Positions 47,806 to 61,199 of a stretch of 64,000 nt of DNA are shown in pieces. The notes below the pieces were generated by a model. That model was not told where the DNA came from. It did not search any database and saw only the letters and a list, made by a program, of their open reading frames with translations. Source of the DNA: Persicaria tinctoria (Eukaryota; Streptophyta; Magnoliopsida; Caryophyllales; Polygonaceae); contig JBANSL010000002.1 in NCBI GenBank assembly GCA_037127255.1, forward strand, positions 10,150,001 through 10,214,000. The letters are read 5' to 3'. A program made the position numbers and the translations under genes. The stretch's first letter is position 1. Each line of letters starts with the position of its first letter.

Positions 47806-48616
47806 ATCTCTTTAAAGTTTTAAGTGATAATTCACTTCGAGTCACCAAGGCTTAATGGAGTACTACCTAAGTAGACATGGTCAAATTGTCCGCCCGTCAA
47901 GTTAAAGTTGTAGGATTGGGTAAGACAATTGATCCATATTATAAAGTTTTAATTTTTAGGATACTTAGAATAGGAGGCCCGTTGGGCTGCTCGACCTGTC
48001 CATGTGAACTGATTTGGGCCATATAGTTGGCCCAAGTCAGACCCGCTTTAATGGGCCAAGATATTCGCATAGGTCCGACCTAAGCCCGCCGAGTCCGGCT
48101 CATGTCCAGGTATAATAGTAAATGTAAATGAAATAGCTTAGAGAAAACAAATGAAGTACTATTCAACGGGTGGGTAGTACAAGTAACTAAGTAAGTGATT
48201 GACCTAAAACAAAACATTTACTTGCAAGTGTAAAAAGGATCGGCCGAAAAAGAAGTCCATCAAGAAATGTATTGGAACAAATGAATAATAATAATAAGTA
48301 ATCGATCAATATATGATCGATCTATATGCATAAACCAAGCATCCACTTAAAGCATATCTACTTTCAAGTTTCAACATAGATGGAATAACATAATACTTGG
48401 CCATGGGTAAAAGCATCCCCCTTTTTATGCATCACTTCAATCCCTCACAAACCTCTTTCCTTTGCCTCCAAACATTCCCATCTTATTTCACTTTCACTTC
48501 CCCATCAAGGTACAAATACATATTTACCTTTCCCTCCCCTTAACCTAGTTTAAATAACCACCTTCAACGGATCTCTTTTAATCAGCCTACTCCAAAAATA
48601 CAAGTCTAGTTTAGAC
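47806..48616. other. Intergenic and upstream region of the pectin methylesterase gene
   Basis: At 47880-48110 a stretch with repeated GGCCCA/TGGGCC and GACCCGC blocks may be a decayed hAT-like element (TAGACATGG at the left, CATGTCCAGGTATA at the right), with no target duplication seen. From 48400 the CT-rich sequence looks like a promoter-proximal leader. No gene is supported. Confidence 0.4.
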
Positions 48617-51027
48617 ATGTCTGGTCTGTCGAGACGGTTCCACGTCCTTATCCTTCTCCCTTGTCTCGCATCCCTTCTAATCCATGGAATTCGAGCTTCG
48701 TCCATGGAACCAATATCCTTGAGTATCGAATCCATGGCGAACCAAGTCTGCACTAACATAGAAGACCAAATGTCATGTCTAGTGAACGTACACTCTAGGC
48801 TCCAAGACGCCCACCCCAACCACCAAAGCCGCCAATACAACGCCACCTCGGTCCTCACAGCCGCCATGGAGGTGTCCCTAAACGAGGCCCAGCGAGCCAA
48901 GGGGCTGCTCTCGAAGCTCGTCACCTCCTTGTCCGCATCAGGGTCTCGCGAGCAGCTCGCAATCGAGGATTGCAAGGAGCTCCTCGAGTTCACCGTCACC
49001 GAGCTGGCCTGGTCCATGGCCGAGATGAGGAAGCTGAGAGTGATCGACGACGCTCAGTTAGCCCTCACCTCGACCACCAATGACTTCTACATCAACCACC
49101 ATGATCTTCATCATCGTCGACGTCGACATCTGAGGACCGAGTCAGCCGAGAACATGAGGGCGTGGCTGAGCGCCGCGCTGAGCAACCAGGACACGTGTCT
49201 CGAGGGCTTCGAGGGAACCTCGAGGCACGTGGAGAGCTTCATCAAGGGGAGCCTGAAACAGGTAACGAGTCTTGTTGGGAATGTGCTTAGTTTGTACACT
49301 AAGACACACGGTCATTTGTTCTCGAGGCCACCGCCGCCTGCTAGAGAGGGCGGCGGTCACCCCGAGTGGATGAATGATGGAGACAAAGAGCTCGTGAGGA
49401 CTACCGGCTCTCCGAAGAATGGGATGCAGGTTGATGTGGTGGTTGCTTCCGATGGCAGCGGTAACTACACGTCCATCGGCGAAGCCGTCGCAAAGGCTCC
49501 CAACTACGGGACCAGGAGGTACGTTGTTCATGTCAAGAAGGGCGTTTATAACGAAAACCTCGACTTGAAGAAGAAGAAAACCAACATCATGTTGGTCGGT
49601 GACGGCATTGGCGCCACCATCATCTCCGGCAGCCGCAACTTCATGCAGGGCTGGACCACCTTCCGAACCCCTACCTTCGGTAACTACTCCTCTAATTGTC
49701 AACTGATTTTATAATAAAACTTCACTCGATTTATATGATTTTATATGATGTACATTGGCAGAAATGAGTAAAAAATCACAAATATAGCTTATTTTTAGAT
49801 TTTTTTGGTAATTTTTACTAATTTAGGATAAAAGAATGAAATGATTAATTAGAAAGATAGTTTAACTTAGTTGATAGCCAGATATTTATTAACTTGGGAT
49901 CGATCATGAGTTCTTAGTTCAAACCCTTTAGCTTTACTTTTTTTTTCATAATTTTTATTTTTCTTAGTATTTTTACTAATAAAAATGCCTAATTAAATGA
50001 AAATTAAAAATTTTCTCCAATATATTAAAAAAAACCATTTTTTCCTACATATACATGTATAATAAAAATTCTCTTTTTTGATATTTTTTTATTTTTTTCT
50101 ATTAAAAATGACTGTACAATTTAAATAACAAATTTAAGAATTTTTCTAATTTATTTTTAAATATCCACTACATTTTTCTAACCATCAAAATCTTTGCTTT
50201 GTGCTCACTGAGTGGCTGCGTCAAAATCTTTAAAAAAACCAACAGTACACAAATCAATACAAATCATTTCATTCGGAGTAACGGGATATTTTTCATACTC
50301 TTTACGTAGAAAAATGTCTTAATTCGCCACTGATTAAATATTCATATATAATGCAGCGGTATCAGGGAGAGGGTTCATAGCCAAGGGAATAACGTTCCGG
50401 AACACGGCGGGGCCGCACAACCGGCAGGCGGTGGCGCTGCGGGTGGACTCGGACCAATCGGCATTCTACCAGTGCAGCATGGAAGGGTACCAGGACACGC
50501 TATACGCGCACTCGCTGCGGCAATTCTACCGGGACTGCGAAATCTACGGCACCATAGACTTCCTCTTCGGCAACGGCGCCGCCGTGTTCCAGAACTGCAA
50601 CTTCCACACGCGGGTGCCGCTGCCGCTGCAGAAGGTGACCGTGGCCGCGCAGGGCCGCAAAAGCCCCCACCAGTCCACGGGCTTCACGGTCCAGGACTCG
50701 TTCGTGTTCGCCTCGCAGCCCACCTATTTGGGCCGGCCCTGGAAGCAGTACTCGAGAGTGGTGTTCATGAACACCTATCTTGGGCCGCTGGTCCAGCCCA
50801 GAGGCTGGCTCGAGTGGTTCGGGGATTTTGCGCTGGCGAGCTGTTACTTTGGAGAGTTCAGGAACTACGGGCCCGGGGCGGGCCTATCGGGCCGGGTGAA
50901 GTGGGCCGGGTTTCATGTTATTCAGGATCCGTCGGAGGCTGAGGTGTTTACTGCGGGCAGGTTTATTGATGGCATGGCGTGGTTGCCCGCCACTGGGGTT
51001 AAGTTTTCGGCTGGGTTGACTCATTGA
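48617..51027 (+). CDS. Pectin methylesterase with N-terminal inhibitor pro-domain (type I)
   Basis: Two exons (48617-49679 and 50357-51027) give 577 residues. A signal anchor (FHVLILLPCLASLLI, residues 8-22) is followed by a PMEI domain with paired cysteines (Cys45, Cys54) and DCKELLEFTVTELAWSM, an Arg/His-rich patch (HHDLHHRRRRHLR) and a linker. The catalytic domain starts near VVVASDGSGNYTSIGEAV. Pectinesterase signatures are GVYNENLDL, QAVALR, YQDTLYAHS (Asp401, acid/base), DFLFGNGAAVFQ (Asp422, nucleophile) and LGRPW (Arg481). The enzyme removes methyl esters from cell-wall homogalacturonan after secretion. The PMEI part normally keeps it inactive until cleaved. The second exon is much more GC-rich than the intron and flanks. 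It is complete and apparently functional. The paralogue within the large PME family cannot be set. Confidence 0.95.
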
Positions 51028-51813
51028 CTGCTATGTACAAAAATAAGGGGATCGATTTGAAAATGTGTGTGTGTATGATTGTAGTAGTATTTGTTAATTG
51101 TGGTATATAGGAATATAGGATTCATTTGATACAATGTATTCATTTTTTAAAAGATAATATTTGTATAGATATAAGAGCTATTAATGTATATAATGTGTGC
51201 TATCAGAAGAAGCTTAAAATGATAATGGAAGTGTGGCACACGTTGTGGTGATATATATGCAGTTTAAAATGTTTTATAAAGTTGTTGCTTTAGGGAGCGA
51301 AATTTTTATTTTGTTTTTTTTTCCGGTTTATATAATGAAGAATTTTGAAAAATATAGTGAAAGAAAACTATAAATTATGGTTTAAATATGCCATTTTTAG
51401 TAAAAAAAAATCATAAGAAAATGAAAGATATACTTTCTAATTAATTTTTTTTAACTCCAACAATTTATCCATATTCGAAGATTTAGAGAAATATTCATGT
51501 TTTCCATAATGTTGCTAATTAAAAAAAAACATATCTATTTTTTCTTTTGCTTTATTTTAGTGAAGGGTTGAGATGAAGAATTTGTTTGACAAAAAAATTC
51601 TCTAGATCTCAAAATACGTCAAAATAGAAAAGTCGTTCGCTGTGTTTGGTTAGAGATGGTGGGGATTGGAGAGATTGTAGGAAAGGCATTGGGATGTGTG
51701 TAGTGGTGTTTGGTACGAGAGTAAGGGGATTGTCCGTGAGGGATTAAGGATATAATCCCTTTATCCCCCCCCCGATGAAACAATCCTACTTTTTGAGATT
51801 GAGGGGATTGTGA
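51028..51813. other. 3' flank of the PME gene and possible outer MITE
   Basis: Probable 3' UTR to about 51300, then AT-rich DNA. From 51641 (TGTGTTTGGTTAGAGATGG) to about 52380 the sequence looks like a PIF-type element with poorly matching ends (ACTAAACATGCCC on the right), interrupted by the MITE at 51814. I could not confirm a target duplication for this outer element. Confidence 0.4.
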
Positions 51814-52195
51814 GAGCATCAGCATCCATGGGTTTCACCTTACCCCATCCCTCCTATGGGGTAAATCCATGGATGTGAGATAAAACCCATTCCACCAAAG
51901 GGATGGGGCAACCCTAGTGGAATGGGTTAAACCCATCCCTCCCCCATCCCATTTAATTTTATAAAATTAATAAAAGTGAGATTTTTTATTTTTTTTATTA
52001 AGTGGGTTAAGTTTTGATTGGTTAAAATATGTGGTGGGGTATTATTAAAGTTAAAAAAATAGTAATGAGGTAAACTTATGGATGTGGGATAAAAGTTAAA
52101 ATTCTTATAGGATGGGGTAGAGTTAGTGGAAAATGAGGTGTCGAAATATTACGAGGAGAGAGAGGGATGGGGTTATCCCATGAGTGCTGATGCTC
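51814..52195. mobile_element. PIF-like MITE nested in another element
   Basis: The ends GAGCATCAGCATCCATGGG and CCCATGAGTGCTGATGCTC are 19-bp inverted repeats with two mismatches. TGA lies outside both ends (51811-51813 and 52196-52198). The interior is rich in GGGATGGGGTAA/TTACCCCATCCC-type phrases. Confidence 0.8.
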
Positions 52196-52504
52196 TGATG
52201 GGGGATTATTGCATTTTCTCCTTACCTACTCAACAATAATCTCCATTTCGCTAAACACCAACGGGATTATTTTTATAAAATATTTTTTATGTCCTCAATT
52301 CTCATCATCTATAAAAATAATCTTTGTCCCAATAATCCTCTTCATCCCTCGAAAAACAATCCTACTACTAAACATGCCCTAAATCTTTAAGGGTTTATTT
52401 GAACAAGATTTTTGGAGCATTTTATATGGTAGGTTACGATTTATAAGGAAATCGCTACCCGTTATCTATTTGACATTCAATGGTATTTAAAAAAATACTC
52501 AACA

Positions 52505-52942
52505 TAGTGCCGGAAAAATTTGGATCGGACCGGAAATTAAATATAACGGTCCATAAAAACTAAATTCCGGTTTTAGGTCCAAGGTCGAGACTGGACCGGA
52601 ATGTGTGTACATATATATGTGTTTTCTAAAAATAAAATTAAAGTTACTAAATAAAAAAAAACATTATAAATTAATTTTTATTCATGTATCAATAAGAATG
52701 ATTTAATTAAGTCTATTTTCACATTTAATAAATAACTTTAAAATATATTACAAATTATTTTTAATCTATTTAATTTTCAAACCGGTCCATCTGATCCGTG
52801 GACCAGAAAACCCGAGATTATATGGTGTGGTCCCATCCAAGGTTTCCGAATTTATAATCCGCTAGTCTTGGACTGGACCGAATTTCCAATCTTGGGCCAT
52901 AATGGAATTTCCGGTCTGGTCCAGGTTGGTTGACCAGCACTA
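52505..52942. mobile_element. Non-autonomous hAT-like element with perfect 8-bp duplication
   Basis: The ends TAGTGCCGG and CCAGCACTA continue inward with imperfect inversion (GATCGGACCGGAAATT against AATTTCCGGTCTGGTCC). ACTCAACA is present at 52497-52504 and 52943-52950. The element is 438 bp and has no ORF. Confidence 0.88.
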
Positions 52943-52950
52943 ACTCAACA

Positions 52951-53612
52951 ATTAACATTTCACCAAAATCTATTTTAGATTTTTATATATAAAAAATAAA
53001 ATAAAACTAGATTATAATTGTAATTTTAATCTGAATTATAATTTAAAACTAGATAAAATAGTAAGTGACTCAAATCGATTGCGTTTTGATTGGATTGTAA
53101 GTTGATTTTCTGGGTTACCCTTGTATTTTGAGCATGTTGTTTTCCGATCTCAGCATTGCAACCGCATTGGTACTTGTTGTAGGATATTATTGATGATGAT
53201 ATTATAAAACAAAAGGCAAAAACTATTGTAATATTATATAATTGAAAGTGGAATAGAGATCTTGAAATGGGAAAAGAAAGTGACACTAGTCAACTATGAC
53301 TAAATTTTCACTTGAATGGGTAACCAAAGTGTAGAGACAGACTAGGCATGCAGCATTGCAGACCCATCCATTCCAGATGAAGCAACCAATTTAAAAAGTT
53401 ACACAAATCAGCAATCAATAAAAATATGGCCATGTAGAGAGTAGAGAGAGAAGAAAATGACATATATATATGGATGAATTCAATTAATTCAAAGGGGATC
53501 AATTGGGGGGAAATCATGTCAAACTTCCAATCTTTCTTAATTGCAAAGAGCAATGCAAAGAGTGTGGGCAAAAAGATTGATAGCAATGAATTGAAATTAA
53601 AGTGAATTGGGG

Positions 53613-53646
<34 letters not shown>

Positions 53647-53719
53647 GGTCTGGGGTCTCATCCTCTTTAAAGATTGACCACTTGAAGACTCCACCGATCC
53701 ACTCATATCGCTCTCTCTC
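52951..53719. other. Upstream region of MIR164
   Basis: No protein gene is supported. The long minus-strand frames here overlap a (CT)n tract and the miRNA region and are not credible. A (TC)n repeat (53617-53644) and a second CT run (53710-53720) precede the TATA box. Confidence 0.5.
53617..53644. repeat. (TC)n microsatellite upstream of MIR164
   Basis: About 14 CT units. Confidence 0.9.
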
Positions 53720-53727
53720 TATATAAA
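53720..53727 (+). promoter_or_regulatory. TATA box of MIR164
   Basis: TATATAAA directly follows a CT-run and lies about 90 bp upstream of the mature miRNA, the usual pol II arrangement for plant MIR genes. Confidence 0.65.
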
Positions 53728-53799
53728 CGGCCGGCCGGAGGGGAGATTTCCAAATTCTCCAATTCAAACCGGCGGGCGAACGGGCGTAGCCGAGTAGGG

Positions 53800-53885
53800 A
53801 TCTCGTGCTGGAGAAGCAGGGCACGTGCAAGGGGAGCTCCCTTTGATCCATCTGCACGTGCTCCCCTTCTCCAACATGTGCTTCC
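53800..53885 (+). ncRNA. MIR164: MIR164 precursor hairpin
   Basis: The 21-nt sequence at 53809-53829 (TGGAGAAGCAGGGCACG followed by TGCA) is identical to canonical plant miR164. It is followed by a 25-nt loop region (53830-53854) and, at 53855-53875, a star strand starting CACGTGC and ending CTTCTCCAAC. Duplex pairing is perfect over TGGAGAAG and GCACGTGCA, with a small mismatched centre, and the 2-nt 3' overhang fits Dicer-like 1 processing. miR164 directs cleavage of NAC-family mRNAs (CUC1/2, NAC1, ORE1 in Arabidopsis), setting organ boundaries, lateral rooting and senescence timing. No NAC target lies in this window. The minus-strand open frame through this region is fortuitous. Confidence 0.96.
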
Positions 53886-55909
<2,024 letters not shown>

Positions 55910-56341
55910 CTACCTTCGTTTTGAAATAATATGTCGCGTTTTTATTCATGGGCACTCTATAAAATATAGTGTTGTATTAAATTTTTTAGGTTTCATACTT
56001 ATTAATACTACCTTCGTTGTAAAATATAAGGCATTTTGCTTTTTGACACGTTTTTTAATGAGCTAAAAACTCCATGAAATATTAAATTTTTATTAAATTT
56101 TTTTTACATAGTATTATACATATTAACAATATGTATAATACTATGTAAAAAATTTAATATTTCATAGAGTTTTTAGCTCATTAAAAAACGTGTCAAAAAG
56201 CAAAAGGCCTTATATTTTGCAACGGAGGTAGTAATAAATATGAAATTATATTAAAAAATTAATATTTTATATTGTTTTATCATCCTACAAAAATGCATGC
56301 GAACAATAAATATTGACATTGTTTTTCTAAAACGAATGTAG
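55910..56341. mobile_element. Outer Stowaway-like MITE (interrupted)
   Basis: CTACCTTCGTTTTGAAA and TTTCTAAAACGAATGTAG form the ends, each bordered by TA (55908-55909, 56342-56343). The middle is split by the MITE at 56008-56231. Confidence 0.75.
56008..56231. mobile_element. Inner Stowaway-like MITE, a near-perfect palindrome
   Basis: It begins CTACCTTCGTTG and ends CAACGGAGGTAG, with TA on both sides (56006-56007, 56232-56233). Almost the whole 224 bp folds back on itself, with matching arms such as TTTTTAATGAGCTAAAAACT and AGTTTTTAGCTCATTAAAAA. Confidence 0.9.
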
Positions 56342-56343
56342 TA

Positions 56344-57194
56344 TAAAATATCAATTTTTTAAACAAATTGAGTATATTTTTATATTGCCTTAACAAACGT
56401 GTGTAAATAGTAAATGACATTGTTAAAAAAAGAGGGAGTAATAAGTAGTCACAACAATAATATAATAGTGAGGAGAACGTCGTTGACTGTGATCGTATTT
56501 GTGTTTTCGAAGATCTCTCATCGATCTAGGGGATGAGAATGTCGTTGATATATCCACCCTTAGAGATATCTATTTTCGTTGTTGGGTTTTTGCCTCTATC
56601 TCCCCGACTTTGAGAAGTCACATCAGGTCCTTGACTCTCCCGTATTCTTGACATTTGCGGTATTTCATTGGTCTTGTTCTATCAATTTTCACTTTACTGG
56701 TCTTGTACGTTTTTTGTTGGGATCACTTTTGTTTAGGTCATGCCTTTTTTTATGGAAAAGTTTACATTTACACCTAGTGTAAAAGTAAACATTTTACACC
56801 ACCAATCAAATAGCAAGATTCCCACCCACATATCTAAAAGTAAAAGTGATTCAAAAATTAAAAGTAATTTCACAATTACCATAATTACTTAGTTATTATT
56901 TTAAAGACTAATAAACTAGATGATATATGTTATTCAAAAAAAAAAACTAGATGATATATAGGAATATTTTCTTTTTTATTTTTAAAAAACTAAATTGAAA
57001 GTACAACAATATAAAATCATACATTAAGAAAAAAAAAGATGTCAATCATTACGTGTAATTCTAACAAAGATGCCAATCACTCGTATTAAGCAAAAAAAAA
57101 TTGTAAAAGAATACTTGTTAAAAAAAAGACGTAGTAAAAGAAACGCTACATTATATGGAGTATTGTTTTGCCCGCAATATTATTCAATGTATTA
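56344..57194. other. Intergenic, no gene seen
   Basis: AT-rich DNA with short open frames only. The phrase TTTACACCTAGTGTAAAAGT at about 56766 is a small palindrome, and a similar phrase recurs near 58915. Confidence 0.45.
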
Positions 57195-57196
57195 TA

Positions 57197-57418
57197 CTCC
57201 CTCCGTTCATTAATAAGTGTCGTTTGACTTTTCAACACGTTTTTTAAGGAGCTAAAAACTATATAAAATATTAACTTTTTAAAAATAATTTTAAACTTAT
57301 AACTAATATGTATAAAATTAAAAAAAAATCAATTAAAAACTTTATATTTTATATAGTTTTTAACTCCTTATAAAACGTGTCAAAAAGTCAAACGTCACTT
57401 ATTTCTGAACGGAGGTAG
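57197..57418. mobile_element. Stowaway-like MITE
   Basis: CTCCCTCCGTTCA and TGAACGGAGGTAG are the ends, with TA at 57195-57196 and 57419-57420. The arms fold back (AGGAGCTAAAAACTATATAAA against the right half). Confidence 0.88.
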
Positions 57419-57428
57419 TATATAATTA

Positions 57429-58074
57429 TAGGGGTGGGCATGGGACGGGACGGGATTGGGGTAATCCAGCGTATTTTTTACGGGACGTGATTGAATTTTT
57501 TTTTTTAATCCCACCGGGTCTTATCTCTCGCGGGGTAGGACGGGATATCCCTCGTAAATTGTTTTCAAAATAATCCAATAAAAATGGCTTTTATCTTTTG
57601 ATAGAAATTAAATTTATTAATTGAATATATTTTTTTATAAGGTTATTAACTGAGTATTATATCATTTATATATATACACTCAGCCGATAATACTACGTAT
57701 AATCATAAATATACAGAGTATCAAATTGAAAAATTCAGTAGCTTTTTAAATTCAGTAGGGTTTCAAAATGTGTGGGTTTTATAATCATAAATACAACATA
57801 TATATACACAAGTGGTGAAACAAATTAACACTGATATTATGAATATTTATTTTAAATATTTTTAAATAATATATATATAGTTTATGTATATGCGGGGCGG
57901 GACAGGATTTGCGGGACGAGAACTTTCTGTCCCGCGTCCCGTCCCTCATATTTTTTGCGGGGCGAAATTGGGACGAGATTATATATATATTTACCAAAAT
58001 CCCACCGGGATCGGAACGAGATCGAGACGGGATGCGGGACGGGACGAGATTTGCGGGATTTGGGCCCACCCCTA
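57429..58074. mobile_element. hAT-like element, same family as 14316-15125
   Basis: The ends TAGGGGTGGGC and GCCCACCCCTA, with subterminal GGGACGGGAC and GGGACGAGA repeats, match the family at 14316. The flanking octamers TATAATTA and TTCAATTT agree at only five of eight positions, so this copy is older. Confidence 0.82.
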
Positions 58075-58140
58075 TTCAATTTAATCATATTATATATTGT
58101 AGTTTTTTTAAATAAAATGAAAACTTGTATTGGATGAGAC

Positions 58141-58772
58141 TAGACCTATCAAACGGGTCATTCGGGTCGGGTTCGGGTAAAACGGGTTTCGGGTTTTTCG
58201 GGTTGACTCGAACTCGGGTTGACCGGGTTTCGGGTCGATTTCGGGTTTGTCAATTTTTTCTTTTTTAAATTAAAAAATTATGATTTGATAATTTTGTGAT
58301 AAATTTTAATTATATATAAAAAAATTAATTATATACTCCCTCTGTTAATTAAAACTTGTCGTTTACTATTCATGCACGCTTTTTTAGAACGATAAAAACT
58401 ATATAAAATATTAACTTTTTTTTAAATTTGTTTTTATAAATGCATACTTAATAGTAATAAGTATGATATTATTTAAAAAAAATATTTAAAAAGTTAATAT
58501 TTTATATAGTTTTAAACACCTAAAAATGCGTGCGTGAATAGTAAAACGTCAAGTTTTAATTAACGGAGGGAGTATAATTATAAATCAACCGGGTCAATCG
58601 GATCAAAATTACCGGGTCAATCAGGTCGAAACCCAGATTACCCGAAAAATTTCGGGTTTTTCGGGTTCAGGTCGGAAAAAAAATCCGGGTCAAAATTTCC
58701 GGGTTCTGGTCGGAAATTTTTTCGGGTCGAATCATCGGGTCGTGTTGTGTTTTGAGTCTTTTGACAGGTCTA
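58141..58772. mobile_element. hAT-like element with GGGTTCGGG repeats and a nested MITE
   Basis: The left end TAGACCTATCAAACGGGTC and the right end TTTTGACAGGTCTA are inverted over about 14 bp with mismatches. The flanking octamers GATGAGAC (58133-58140) and GTTGAGAC (58773-58780) differ at one base. Subterminal arrays read TCGGGTT/TCGGG. A Stowaway-like MITE is inserted at 58336. Confidence 0.82.
58336..58572. mobile_element. Stowaway-like MITE nested in a hAT-like element
   Basis: CTCCCTCTGTTAATTAAAAC and GTTTTAATTAACGGAGGGAG are the ends, with TA on each side. The arms contain TTTACTATTCATGCACGC and the complementary GCGTGCGTGAATAGTAAA. Confidence 0.9.
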
Positions 58773-58780
58773 GTTGAGAC

Positions 58781-59900
58781 CCAAATGGGTGGGTGATGAG
58801 AGGGGAACAGAGGTTATCATGAGCAATAAAAGAAGAAAGAGCTAGACTTGTAGGCTTGGTTACTTTTTACATAACTTTTTTACCACATGTCATATTAGTA
58901 TTTGTAGTGTAAAATTTTACACCTAGTGTAAATGTATCATGATCCTTTTTTTTATACTTAGCTTCTGCTTAGTTTCTTGATTGTATCATGATGGGAAATG
59001 ATTAGTCCATCGACTATAGACTTCTCGATTTATTAGACAATGATGTTATCTGAAATTTTGAATTATGGCCTTAATTAAAAAAAAAATCAATATATGCAAT
59101 TATGCATCACTTGTGGTATACTCCGTAGTATATAATTTTACTTTGATTTTTTTAAAGCTTATACCTATACTTCATACACATATATTTACACATTTATATA
59201 AATATTTCCTTACGAAAACTCAGGATTTAAAAAAATATGATTAAAAGATTCATTATATTAAAAAATATTTTTATATTTTGTTAAATATCATTTAAAAATA
59301 ATTATGATAAAAAGATACAAGTGCATATATAATAAAATTATGTTGGACATAAATATGTAATAATTAAACTTGGAATTTACACAAAAATGTGTAGATGGAA
59401 GATGGTAACCGGGCAGATGGAACATTTGGAGTGCCTGAAAGACAAGGTGTAGGTGTAGTAGTGCATGCGCCTGCAATAGCTGTGTTGGTGCAGATGGAGT
59501 AGCAGTAGAAATAAGAAACGCATAAGGCTGACGGAGGAGGTTAAAATTGGGGAATTTGGAATGCCAAAGTAACACAAACAACCTACTGACGACAGTTGAA
59601 AATGGAGTGAAATAAGCAAACCCGGCCCCTTCCTTGTGATACGGGGGATCAAAAATCTATCACTCTTTCACCTCCTGCAGCCTAACAAAGTGGGGGTCTT
59701 TCCCTTCCCTGTGTTTTTGCAGACTTTGAATCCCTCCCCGGCCAATTTCCAATACAGGTTAATGGCTTAAGATGCAAGCAATGGCGTAAAGATGAGATGG
59801 CAGTATGAATGTATGCAGGTGGGAGGGGAGACAATTAAGGCAGATGATGGAGGTCCAGATATGAATTTAGAGTGAGGTAGAAGCAAGGAATATTATTATT
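58781..59900. other. Intergenic, no supported gene
   Basis: A G/A-rich stretch at 59390-59600 contains overlapping minus-strand frames with no family resemblance. A small (ATT)n/(AGT)n tract lies at 59892-59912. I see no miRNA, tRNA or transposon end I can defend. Confidence 0.4.
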
Positions 59901-60289
59901 ATTAGTAGTAGTATCTCTTAATGAATTCAGTCTTTGAATTTGTGTATGAATCTCTCAATGGCACACGCAACGGATGCACGCTCTTCCATTCTTTCATTTT
60001 TCATATGTTGTTCCACTTTGTTCAATTCTAGTATATGGTTTCTCATGTTTCCACATTTTTGTTCTATCATCCTTTTTTTTTCAATTTTGTTGCATCATGT
60101 TTTTATTTTGGATTACAAACAAAAGTCTAGATTTTGTTACATATGGATCCAAATTCCACTTCGAAAGGATCGATAATTTTCATTTTTTTTCTTCTAGTTT
60201 TAATGTTAAAGTCAGAGGGGTTCGGTGGGGCTAAGACGCTGGAGGATTGTCGTGTGCGGTATATACGGGAAATACGAACAACACTTAAA

Positions 60290-60881
60290 TCTAATGAGTC
60301 CCAATGGATTTTAGTATGGTATCAACCACATCACCCTGCTTAATTATATGAATATATGTTGTTCTAGACATCTCATTATTTTATTTTCCGATATTGGACA
60401 ACGTAATTCTGAATGATTTTAAGATAGAAACTCACTAGGTTTATATGTTGGGCTATTAGCACATGTGAGTCCGTACACACGATCCTTGGTAACGAGTCCC
60501 AATGTATTTTAGTATGGTATCAGCTCCGGCCACCGCCCTGCTTTAGCATCTTGACTCCACTTGACCCAATCGACTTTAATATGGTATCAGAGCTAGGTTC
60601 AGCTAGTTTCGAACTTTGGATTACTAAAGTTGCTTGCCTTATAGACATGTCGTGAAGTTTGATTCTCGTTTGAGCATATGTTGGCAAAGTGCAACTTGGT
60701 TAAGCCGTTGTATTTAAATGGGGTGTGTTGGAATATTGTTGTCCCACATACGAAAAAAAGTGCGGTATTTTGAACAACATATAAATTAGTTTTCATATGA
60801 AACATGTTGAGTTTACTTGTTGTTTGCGTCTCTCATGTGGAGGTCCACACACGACTCTCCTCTAGTATCTTGTAAATTACA
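60290..60881 (+). mobile_element. Decayed LTR-retrotransposon remnants with primer-binding-site motifs
   Basis: TTTTAGTATGGTATCA occurs at about 60309 and 60507, each preceded by GAGTCCCAATG. A full initiator-tRNA primer-binding motif TGGTATCAGAGC is at 60582-60593. From 60726, TGTTGGAATATTGTTGTCCC resembles a Copia LTR start, with a possible end TTACA at 60881. Coding capacity is absent and the borders are uncertain. Confidence 0.4.
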
Positions 60882-61199
60882 AACTATATATTGTGTATAT
60901 TTTATAGGCTACTAGAAAGGCAAGATCAATATTGCAAAGCATATGGTGGTTATAATACCTAACTCATGTACTATTAAGACATTGAGAGAAATACAAATGG
61001 TATTTTAAATGCTAAATATAAAATGGAAAATTGCGCTAAATATCATTATAGATTTATAGGTTATTACACTTACATTTAATGTCACTAAAATTTTAAGTTG
61101 TAACAAATATCACGGTAGCTACGCTTAACTTCACCAGAGTGTCATATGATAAAAAAAAATATCATTATCAATCAAAATTATAATGTAACTCTAATGTTT

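Noticed and set aside
49142..50942. Long frames antisense or out of phase with the pectin methylesterase exons
   Set aside because: Shadows of a GC-rich coding sequence; the sense frame has full pectinesterase motifs.
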